NCBI RefSeq assembly: GCF_001952855.1
Contig: NZ_LPNO01000046.1
Span: 253,758-317,757, forward strand
Direction: 5' to 3'
DNA: 64,000 nt
Origin: Pseudomonas sp. ATCC PTA-122608
GTDB lineage: Bacteria > Pseudomonadota > Gammaproteobacteria > Pseudomonadales > Pseudomonadaceae
Positions 24,526-31,920 of this stretch are shown here, one piece after another (the first letter of the stretch is position 1; each line of letters starts with the position of its first letter). The notes beneath the pieces were generated by a model, which saw only the letters and a program-made list of their open reading frames with translations, was not told the DNA's origin and did not search any database. The position numbers and the translations under genes were made by a program.

Positions 24526-26199
24526 ATGACCCAGGAAACCGGCGGCTTCGCCGCTTTTAATCTTAACCCGAATATTCTTGCTGCCGTCATCGCGACTGGC
24601 TACGAAGAACCTTCGGCTATTCAGCAGCAATCGATCCCGATCATCATGGCCGGCCAAGACATGATTGGCCAAGCGCAAACCGGTACCGGTAAAACCGCCG
24701 CGTTCGCCCTGCCAATCCTGCACTGCATCGATCCTGCCAAGCGCGAGCCGCAAGCCCTGATCCTGGCGCCAACCCGTGAGTTGGCGCTGCAAGTAGCAAC
24801 CGCTTTCGAAACCTACGCCAAGCAAATGCCGGGCGTTACCGTTGTGGCCGTTTACGGCGGCGCGCCTATGGGCCCACAACTGAAAGCAATCCGTAACGGC
24901 GCACAGATCGTTGTCGCCACTCCGGGCCGTCTGTGCGACCACCTGCGTCGCGACGAAAAAGTACTGTCGACCGTGAACCACCTGGTTCTGGACGAAGCTG
25001 ACGAAATGCTCAAGCTGGGCTTCATGGACGACCTGGAAGTCATCTTCAAGTCGCTGCCAGCAACCCGTCAGACCGTACTGTTCTCGGCCACCCTGCCACA
25101 GTCGATCCGTGCCATTGCCGAACGCCATCTGCGCGATCCGCAACACGTTAAGATCCAGACCAAGACTCAGACCGTTACCGCGATCGAACAGGCTCACCTG
25201 TTGGTTCACGCTGACCAGAAGACCTCGGCTGTATTGAGCCTGCTGGAAGTCGAAGACTTCGACGCCCTGATCATGTTCGTGCGCACCAAGCAAGCGACGC
25301 TGGACCTGGCCAGTGCCCTGGAAGCCAAAGGCTACAAAGCCGCTGCGCTGAACGGTGACATTGCCCAGAACCAACGTGAGCGCGTCATCGACTCCCTCAA
25401 GGATGGCCGTCTGGACATCGTTGTGGCGACCGACGTTGCCGCTCGTGGCCTCGACGTTCCACGTATCACTCACGTGTTCAACGTTGACATGCCTTACGAT
25501 CCAGAGTCCTACGTGCACCGTATCGGCCGTACCGGCCGTGCCGGTCGCGAAGGTCGCGCATTGCTGCTGGTGACTCCACGTGAGCGCCGCATGCTGCAAG
25601 TGATCGAGCGTGTAACCGGTCAGAAAGTTGCCGAAGTCCGCCTGCCGGATGCCCAGGCTGTTCTCGATGCCCGCATCAAGAAACTGACCAACAGCCTGTC
25701 GCCGCTGGTGGCTGACGCTGAATCGACCCACGGCGACCTGCTGGACCGCCTGACTGCCGATATCGGTTGCACCCCGCGTGCCCTGGCCGCAGCCCTGCTG
25801 CGCAAGGCTACCAACGGTCAGGCCCTGACCCTGGCGGCCATCGAGAAAGAACGTCCACTGGTGCCGAACAACGCTCCGCGCGGTGATCGTCCAGAACGTA
25901 CTGGCGACCGTCCAGACCGTGGTGATCGCGAGCGTCGTGCTCCGGTTCCATTGGCTGAAGGCCGTGCTCGCTGCCGTACCGCGCTGGGCGCGCGTGATGG
26001 CATCGCTGCCAAGAACCTGCTGGGCGCTATCCTCAACGAGGGTGGCCTGGCACGTGAAGCGATCGGTCGCATCCAGGTGCGTGACAGCTTCTCCCTGGTG
26101 GAGCTGCCGGAAGATGGTCTGGAAAAGCTCCTGACCAAGCTGAAGGACACTCGCGTTGCCGGTAAGCAGTTGAAGCTGCGTCGCTACCGCGAAGATTGA
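24526..26199 (+). CDS. deaD: DEAD-box ATP-dependent RNA helicase (DeaD/CsdA)
   Basis: RNA helicase for ribosome assembly and mRNA decay, especially in the cold. The 557-residue protein has Q motif (GYEEPSAIQQQSIP), Walker A AQTGTGKT, PTRELALQ, VLDEADEML, SAT, and the second RecA domain with ARGLDVPRITHVFNVDMP and HRIGRTGRAGR, followed by a DeaD/DbpA-type RNA-binding domain near 470-557 (ARDGIAAKNLLGAILNEGGL) after a charged Arg/Asp-rich linker. The start at 24526 follows TAGAGGCAGACCC. Its long leader suggests post-transcriptional control. Confidence 0.96.
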   Translation: MTQETGGFAAFNLNPNILAAVIATGYEEPSAIQQQSIPIIMAGQDMIGQAQTGTGKTAAFALPILHCIDPAKREPQALILAPTRELALQVATAFETYAKQMPGVTVVAVYGGAPMGPQLKAIRNGAQIVVATPGRLCDHLRRDEKVLSTVNHLVLDEADEMLKLGFMDDLEVIFKSLPATRQTVLFSATLPQSIRAIAERHLRDPQHVKIQTKTQTVTAIEQAHLLVHADQKTSAVLSLLEVEDFDALIMFVRTKQATLDLASALEAKGYKAAALNGDIAQNQRERVIDSLKDGRLDIVVATDVAARGLDVPRITHVFNVDMPYDPESYVHRIGRTGRAGREGRALLLVTPRERRMLQVIERVTGQKVAEVRLPDAQAVLDARIKKLTNSLSPLVADAESTHGDLLDRLTADIGCTPRALAAALLRKATNGQALTLAAIEKERPLVPNNAPRGDRPERTGDRPDRGDRERRAPVPLAEGRARCRTALGARDGIAAKNLLGAILNEGGLAREAIGRIQVRDSFSLVELPEDGLEKLLTKLKDTRVAGKQLKLRRYRED

Positions 26200-26225
26200 T
26201 CCGCCCTTGGGCTGATTGATCGAAC

Positions 26226-26262
26226 ATAAAAAATCCCCGACTGGTTCGGGGATTTTTTTTGC
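26226..26262. terminator. Bidirectional terminator between deaD and DODA gene
   Basis: AAATCCCCGA (from 26230) pairs with TCGGGGATTT (26245-26254), loop CTGGT, with A-run before and T-run after. Confidence 0.93.
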
Positions 26263-26268
26263 CTGCGA

Positions 26269-27036
26269 TTAAGCGAAACGATAGATATCCATGCCCAGCG
26301 CGCCCAAGGTGAAGCCTTGGTGGGCTGCGCTGAATTCACCGCCTGCGCCCCGGGCAAAGTACAGCGGCAGCAAATGCTCATCGCTGGGGTGGCTGCGCAC
26401 GGCATGGGGTGCCTGGCGGCGATAGTCGTGCAGGGCGGCTTCATCGTTGGCCGCCAGCTTGCTGACCATCCAATCGCGAAAATCCCGCGCCCAGGGCTCG
26501 ATGCTCTCCGGCCCGGCATGCCAGTCCAGTTCACCGAGGTTATGGGTAATGCTGCCGGAGCCGATCAGCAGCACGCCTTGTTCCCGCAGGCTTGCCAGTG
26601 CGTGGCCGACACGGGTTTGCAGGGCAGGGCCCATGCGGCTTGGCAGCGATACCTGCACCACCGGAATATCGGCAGCCGGGTACATCAGCGACAGGGGCAC
26701 CCAGGTGCCGTGGTCGAAGGGGCGCTGGTCATCAATGTGCGCCTCCAGGCCGTCAGCCTTGAGCAATTGGACAATCTCGGCGGCCAATGCCGGGTCGCCG
26801 GGCGCCGGGTACTGTACGGCGAACAATTCCCGCGGGAAGCCGCCGAAGTCGTGCCAGGTCTCGGGCGCGGCGCTGCCGGTAACCAGCAGGCCCTGGCTTT
26901 CCCAGTGTGCCGAGACCACCACAATGGCCTTGGGCCGTGGCAACTCGGCTGCCAGGCGCTTGAGTGCCGGGCCGCTGGCACCGGGTTGCAGGGCAAGCAT
27001 CGGTGAACCGTGGGAGATAAACAGGCTGGGGAGCAT
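26269..27036 (-). CDS. DODA-type extradiol ring-cleavage dioxygenase
   Basis: Iron or zinc-dependent 4,5-DOPA-dioxygenase-like enzyme (255 aa) of the LigB superfamily, the E. coli YgiD relative. Metal ligands are seen in SLFISHGSPM (His), VVSAHWES (His) and RPFDHGTWVPL (His), with the later IGSGSITHNLGEL. Natural substrate unknown. It is convergent with deaD and divergent from tpm; the roughly 100-bp AT-rich spacer (27037-27137) holds both promoters. Confidence 0.9.
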   Translation of the reverse strand: MLPSLFISHGSPMLALQPGASGPALKRLAAELPRPKAIVVVSAHWESQGLLVTGSAAPETWHDFGGFPRELFAVQYPAPGDPALAAEIVQLLKADGLEAHIDDQRPFDHGTWVPLSLMYPAADIPVVQVSLPSRMGPALQTRVGHALASLREQGVLLIGSGSITHNLGELDWHAGPESIEPWARDFRDWMVSKLAANDEAALHDYRRQAPHAVRSHPSDEHLLPLYFARGAGGEFSAAHQGFTLGALGMDIYRFA

Positions 27037-27137
27037 GATCGTGTCCTGAGGGTTAAGATGGGACCATCTTCAATCAGATCATTGATCTAAATCTAATATA
27101 AGTTTTAGCGCTATTTGATCAAGTTTTAGGGTGAATC

Positions 27138-27794
27138 ATGGAGCCTGGATTTTGGCATGAGCGTTGGGCGCGCAATCAGACGGGTTTCCATCTGCCCGAG
27201 GTGAATCCTTACCTGCTGCGCCACTGGCCTGGCCTGGGTGTGGCGAGCGGGGCGCAGGTGCTGGTGCCGCTGTGCGGCAAGAGCCTGGACCTGGTGTGGC
27301 TGGCGAGTGTCGGGCATCGGGTGATGGGGGTCGAGCTGTCGGAAAAAGCCGTTGAAGCGTTTTTCACCGAGCAGGGACTGACGCCGCAGATCAGTCAGCG
27401 CGGTGCTTTCAAGGTCTACCAGGCGGGCTCCATCGAACTCTGGTGCGGGGATTTCTTCGCCCTGGATGCAGGCGCAGTGGCAGATTGCCGGGCGCTTTAC
27501 GACCGGGCGGCGTTGATTGCCTTGCCGCCGTTGATGCGAGAACAGTACGCCGCGCACTTGACCAGGATTCTGGCGGGAGGCAGTCGTGGCCTGTTGATCA
27601 CCCTCGACTATGAACAGGCGCAGAAGGCAGGCCCGCCGTTTGCGGTGAGCGATGAAGAAGTGCAACTGCTGCTTGGCGCGCAGTGGAGCCCCGAGGTACT
27701 GGAGCAGCAGGACATTCTGGGGCAGAGCTGGAAGTTTGTTCAGGACGGCGTCACACGCCTGGAAGAGCGGGCGTATCGGTTAGCCAAGGGCTGA
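27138..27794 (+). CDS. tpm: Thiopurine S-methyltransferase
   Basis: SAM-dependent methyltransferase (218 aa) that methylates thiopurines and, in Pseudomonas, tellurite and selenite. The sequence MEPGFWHERWARNQTGFHLP is the typical Tpm N-terminus, with VLVPLCGKSLDLVWLA as the SAM-binding motif I and GVELSEKAVEAFF as motif II. It is monocistronic, ending in a terminator shared with the convergent htpX. Confidence 0.96.
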   Translation: MEPGFWHERWARNQTGFHLPEVNPYLLRHWPGLGVASGAQVLVPLCGKSLDLVWLASVGHRVMGVELSEKAVEAFFTEQGLTPQISQRGAFKVYQAGSIELWCGDFFALDAGAVADCRALYDRAALIALPPLMREQYAAHLTRILAGGSRGLLITLDYEQAQKAGPPFAVSDEEVQLLLGAQWSPEVLEQQDILGQSWKFVQDGVTRLEERAYRLAKG

Positions 27795-27804
27795 ATCGCG
27801 CCCA

Positions 27805-27840
27805 CAAAAAAGGGGCGATCAAATCGCCCCTTCTTCTTTT
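27805..27840. terminator. Bidirectional terminator between tpm and htpX
   Basis: AGGGGCGAT (27811-27819) pairs with ATCGCCCCT (27823-27831), with an A-run upstream and TTCTTCTTTT downstream. Confidence 0.9.
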
Positions 27841-27845
27841 CGCTG

Positions 27846-28733
27846 TCAGCCGCGACGACGCAGTGCGTCAATCCGCTCTTCCAGCGGCGGGTGGCTCATG
27901 AACATGCGAGCCATGCCTTGCTTGATGCCACCGTTGATGCCAAAGGCAGTCAGGGTGTTCGGCATATGCACCGGCAAGCCCTGTTCGGAGCGCAGGTGCT
28001 GCAGGGCGCTGATCATTGCGCCGGTACCGGCCAGGCGTGCGCCGGCTTCGTCTGCACGGAATTCCCGTTTGCGCGAGAACCACATCACGATCGAGCTGGC
28101 GAGGAAGCCCAGTACCAGTTCGGCGAAGATGGTCGCCACGTAGTAGGCCATGCCCTGGCCCTGTTCGTTCTTGAAGATCACCTTGTCGACGAAGTTGCCG
28201 ATGATCCGCGCAAAGAACATGACAAAGGTGTTCACCACGCCCTGGACCAGCGCCAGGGTGACCATGTCACCGTTGGCCACGTGGCCGATCTCGTGGGCCA
28301 GCACCGCCTTGATTTCGTCGGGCGAGAAACGCTCCAGCAAACCCTGGCTGACGGCCACAAGGGCGTCGTTCTTGTTCCAGCCGGTGGCAAAGGCGTTGGC
28401 TTCATAGGCCGGGAAGATCCCGACTTCAGGCATCTTGATCCCGGCTTCGCGGGACAGTTGCTCGACGGTTTGCAGCAACCATTGCTCATGCCGGGTGCGT
28501 GGCTGAGTAATGATCTGGGTGCTGGTGCTCATCTTCGCCATCCACTTGGAGATGAACAGCGAGAAAATCGAGCCGGCAAAACCAAAGACCGCACAGAAGA
28601 TCAGCAGCTGATTGAGGTTCAGATCAACCCCGTTGGCCGCCATGATCCCATTGAAGCCAAAAAGGCTCAGCGTGATGCTGGCAATCAGCACGACCGCCAG
28701 GTTAGTGGCCAAGAACAGCAGAATGCGCATCAT
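27846..28733 (-). CDS. htpX: Membrane protease HtpX
   Basis: Zinc metalloprotease of the inner membrane (295 aa), part of membrane protein quality control with FtsH. Two N-terminal transmembrane helices (about residues 4-25 and 42-62), the zinc motif HEIGH at 147-151 in AVLAHEIGHVANGDMVT, two further hydrophobic segments (about 158-215) and the third ligand glutamate in RKREFRADEAGA. Two adjacent ATG codons form the start. A good sigma-70-like promoter lies upstream. Confidence 0.97.
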   Translation of the reverse strand: MMRILLFLATNLAVVLIASITLSLFGFNGIMAANGVDLNLNQLLIFCAVFGFAGSIFSLFISKWMAKMSTSTQIITQPRTRHEQWLLQTVEQLSREAGIKMPEVGIFPAYEANAFATGWNKNDALVAVSQGLLERFSPDEIKAVLAHEIGHVANGDMVTLALVQGVVNTFVMFFARIIGNFVDKVIFKNEQGQGMAYYVATIFAELVLGFLASSIVMWFSRKREFRADEAGARLAGTGAMISALQHLRSEQGLPVHMPNTLTAFGINGGIKQGMARMFMSHPPLEERIDALRRRG

Positions 28734-29046
28734 GGTTGTAGAATTCTCCTCATGCTAAATATGTCGCGTACTGCGGGGTATATAAGGTGCAGCATGGGGC
28801 TATTCAACCGAGGGACTATTTCAAACTGTGTCCTACAGCCTGAATGTAGAGCCTTGAAGGGAATTTCCGAGGCCCGGGGTAGCTCGGCAGTCTCGCTCCA
28901 TTACCTTGCGGCCCTGTAATTATAGGGTGATGCTTGACCGAGGGGGTAACCGGTGAGTGTGAACGGCGAGGGACCTGCGCAAGGCAGAGAAGTGTTGCCA
29001 GATAATCGCTGTACGACCATGGGCGGGCCGTACAGCGCAATGTCCA
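28734..29046. other. 313-bp intergenic region between the aminotransferase gene and htpX
   Basis: Both flanking genes are on the minus strand. The left part holds the htpX promoter. The right part has a perfect 9-bp hairpin, CGCTGTACG (29007-29015) with CGTACAGCG (29029-29037), placed ten bases after the aminotransferase stop but lacking a T-run. The middle (28830-28990) shows no gene; part of it looks structured (GGCCCGGGGTAGCTCGG). Confidence 0.45.
28779..28807 (-). promoter_or_regulatory. htpX: Candidate htpX promoter
   Basis: On the minus strand TTGAAT (28807-28802) and TATATA (28784-28779) are separated by exactly 17 bp, ending 45 bp before the htpX start. The -10 is one of the best in the window. 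I do not see a clear Cpx or sigma-32 site. Confidence 0.6.
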
Positions 29047-30258
29047 TTACTGGCGATAGGACTTCAGGAAGTTGCCGATACGACCGATGGCCATCTCCAG
29101 GTCATCCACCCGCGGCAAGGTGACCACCCGGAAGTGATCCGGCCACGGCCAGTTGAACGCTGTGCCCTGGACCACCAGCAGCTTTTCCGACAGCAGCAGG
29201 TCGAGCACGAACTTCTCATCGTTGAAGATCGGGCACACTTTCGGGTCGATCCGCGGGAACGCGTACAGCGCGCCCATGGGCTTGACGCAGCTGACACCCG
29301 GAATCGCGTTCAGCAGCTCCCAGGTGCGGTTGCGCTGCTCGAGCAGGCGGCCTTGTGGCAGCACCAGGTCGTTGATGCTCTGGTAGCCGCCCAGGGCGGT
29401 CTGGATGGCGTGCTGGCTCGGCACGTTGGCACACAGGCGCATGTTGGCCAGCATGTCGATGCCTTCGATGTAGCTCTGGGCATTGTGCTTGGGACCGGAA
29501 ATCGCGATCCAACCGGAACGGAAACCCGCCACCCGGTAGGACTTCGACAGGCCATTGAAGGTCAGGCACAGCAGGTCCGGGGCCAGGGACGCGGTGCAGA
29601 TGTGCACCGCGTCGTCGTACAGAATCTTGTCGTAGATCTCGTCGGAGAACACCACCAGGTTGTGCTGGCGCGCCAGTTCGAGCATGCCCAGCAGCACTTC
29701 CTTGGAGTAGACGGCGCCGGTGGGGTTGTTCGGGTTGATGATCACCAGGGCCTTGGTATTCGGGGTGATCTTGGCCTTGATGTCGGCCAGGTCCGGGAAC
29801 CAGTCCGCGCCCTCGTCACACAGGTAATGCACCGGATGGCCACCGGCCAGGGTGACGGCGGCGGTCCACAGCGGGTAGTCGGGAGCCGGCACCAGCACTT
29901 CGTCGCCATTGTTGAGCAGGGCCTGCATGGACATGACGATCAGCTCGGACACGCCGTTGCCCAGGTAGATGTCTTCGATGCCGACACCTTCAACCTGCTT
30001 CTGCTGGTAGTACTGCATGACGGCCTTGCGCGCGCTGAACAGGCCCTTGGAGTCGCTGTAGCCCTGGGCGGTCGGCAGGTTGCGGATCACGTCCTGGAGG
30101 ATTTCGTCCGGCGCTTCGAAACCAAAGGGTGCCGGGTTGCCAATGTTCAGCTTGAGGATGCGATGGCCTTCCTCTTCCAGGCGTTTGGCGTGCTTGAGCA
30201 CTGGGCCGCGAATGTCGTAGCAGACGTTGGCGAGCTTGTTCGATTTGCTGACCTGCAT
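29047..30258 (-). CDS. alaA: Pyridoxal-phosphate aminotransferase (AlaA type)
   Basis: Class I/II aminotransferase of 403 residues closely resembling E. coli AlaA (alanine-pyruvate transaminase): MQVSKSNKLANVCYDIRGPV, LNIGNPAPFGFEAPDEI, YSDSKGLFSARKAVMQYYQQ, NPNNPTGAVYSKE, SDEIYDKILYDD and the lysine segment FNGLSKSYRVAGFRSGW. The Schiff-base Lys is in GLSKSYR. The start at 30258 was chosen by homology; the open frame extends upstream. It is divergent from msrB, with about 200 bp between them. Confidence 0.93.
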   Translation of the reverse strand: MQVSKSNKLANVCYDIRGPVLKHAKRLEEEGHRILKLNIGNPAPFGFEAPDEILQDVIRNLPTAQGYSDSKGLFSARKAVMQYYQQKQVEGVGIEDIYLGNGVSELIVMSMQALLNNGDEVLVPAPDYPLWTAAVTLAGGHPVHYLCDEGADWFPDLADIKAKITPNTKALVIINPNNPTGAVYSKEVLLGMLELARQHNLVVFSDEIYDKILYDDAVHICTASLAPDLLCLTFNGLSKSYRVAGFRSGWIAISGPKHNAQSYIEGIDMLANMRLCANVPSQHAIQTALGGYQSINDLVLPQGRLLEQRNRTWELLNAIPGVSCVKPMGALYAFPRIDPKVCPIFNDEKFVLDLLLSEKLLVVQGTAFNWPWPDHFRVVTLPRVDDLEMAIGRIGNFLKSYRQ

Positions 30259-30460
30259 GGCGATGTGATCCTGAAAATGAACGATCCAGACGGTGTGAGG
30301 ACTACCGTGCTGAGAATCCTGCGTTGGCCTGACCCATAAATACGTTTGAATGCCGGTAACGCGGGTGCCAGACTGGCGCTTTGAAGAGGCGCAATCATAC
30401 GTGCCGCCTGATCCATGGAAAAGACACAGATCAGGCTTTTTCAGTTGCCGAGGTGTACCG

Positions 30461-30853
30461 ATGGAAAAGTTGCAGAAAACCGTTGAAGAGTGGAAAGCCA
30501 TGCTCGACCCGGAGCAGTACAACGTGTGCCGCCTCAAAGGCACCGAGCGACCGTTCAGCGGCAAGTACAACGGCACCAAGACCGACGGCGTTTACCACTG
30601 CATCTGCTGCAATGAACCGCTGTTCGATTCCAAGGCCAAGTTTGACTCCGGCTGCGGCTGGCCCAGCTTCTACGAGCCGATTGCCGAGCAGGCGATGGTC
30701 GAGATTCGCGATATCAGCCACGGCATGATCCGTACCGAAGTCACCTGCGCCAAGTGCGATGCGCACCTGGGCCACGTGTTCCCGGATGGTCCGCCGCCGA
30801 CCGGTTTGCGTTACTGCATCAATTCGGTGTGCCTGGATCTGGTGCCGCGCTAA
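30461..30853 (+). CDS. msrB: Peptide-methionine (R)-S-oxide reductase MsrB
   Basis: Repairs the R epimer of methionine sulfoxide in proteins. The 130-residue protein has the zinc ligands in CICC (47-50) and CAKC, the SGCGWPSFYEP substrate loop and the catalytic RYCINSVCL. Start at 30461. It is the first of three plus-strand genes (msrB, gpx, ospR-type) all linked to oxidative stress; the spacing to gpx is 132 bp, with a candidate operator in between. Confidence 0.97.
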   Translation: MEKLQKTVEEWKAMLDPEQYNVCRLKGTERPFSGKYNGTKTDGVYHCICCNEPLFDSKAKFDSGCGWPSFYEPIAEQAMVEIRDISHGMIRTEVTCAKCDAHLGHVFPDGPPPTGLRYCINSVCLDLVPR

Positions 30854-30916
30854 ACCGTCTATCTCCTGCGGGCCTTCGTGTCCGCAGGGGCCGTTATACC
30901 AAGGCATAAGCCCGAG

Positions 30917-30942
30917 CAATTAAATTGCACACAATTGAATTG
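30917..30942. promoter_or_regulatory. Tandem CAATTNAATTG palindromes upstream of gpx
   Basis: CAATTAAATTG (30917-30927) and CAATTGAATTG (30932-30942) are two perfect 11-bp palindromes with a variable centre, 15 bp apart start to start, lying 44 bp before the gpx ATG. The downstream gene pair encodes glutathione peroxidase and a MarR/OhrR-type regulator, so this is a good candidate for that regulator's operator. Confidence 0.6.
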
Positions 30943-30985
30943 CCTACTATCTTTCAGGTCTTCTTATTTCTTTCGAGGCACTGCC

Positions 30986-31467
<482 letters not shown>

Positions 31468-31471
<4 letters not shown>

Positions 31472-31920
31472 CCGACCTGTCCCTGTCCCTTGACGACCAA
31501 CTGTGCTTCAAGCTCTACGCCGCCTCCCGCGCGGTCACCCGGGCCTACAAGCCGATGCTCGATCAGTTGGGGCTGACCTACCCGCAATACCTGGTGATGC
31601 TGGTGTTGTGGGAATGGCAGGCCGCAGCCATGCCACAGCCGACGGTCAAGGCCTTGGGCGAGCGCTTGTTGCTGGATTCCGGCACGCTGACGCCGCTGCT
31701 CAAGCGCCTGGAGCAGCTTGCTCTGGTGCGGCGTCAGCGCAGTGCGCAGGATGAGCGTGAGGTGCACCTGAGCCTGACCGATGAAGGTCGACACTTGCGT
31801 GACCAGGTGCAGCCGCTGAAGGCCCGCCTGTTGTGTGACAGCGGGGTTGACCTGAACCAGGCCGATGCCTTGCGTGACGGCCTGGATCAGCTGTTGCGAC
31901 TGATCAAAGACTTGTCGTAG
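31468..31920 (+). CDS. ospR: MarR/OhrR-family redox regulator, OspR type
   Basis: A 150-residue MarR-family regulator paralogous to OhrR at 15599-16051. It begins MTDLSLSLDDQLCFKLYAAS, with Cys13 in the redox-sensing position, then the winged helix LGERLLLDSGTLTPLLKRLE and a second cysteine near residue 120 (LLCDSGVDL). In P. aeruginosa the OspR repressor controls the adjacent gpx; the same order and the 4-bp overlap support that here. It converges with the SagS-type kinase gene by a 17-bp overlap. Confidence 0.9.

Noticed and set aside
28790..28835. Heat-shock (sigma-32) promoter for htpX
   Set aside because: A TTGAAA and a CCCCAT are present but about 19 bp apart, too far for sigma-32; the 17-bp spaced TTGAAT/TATATA pair is a better promoter.
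28840..28960. tRNA-like GGTAGCTCGG segment
   Set aside because: Only a short tRNA-like string is present; I cannot fold acceptor, anticodon and T arms around it.
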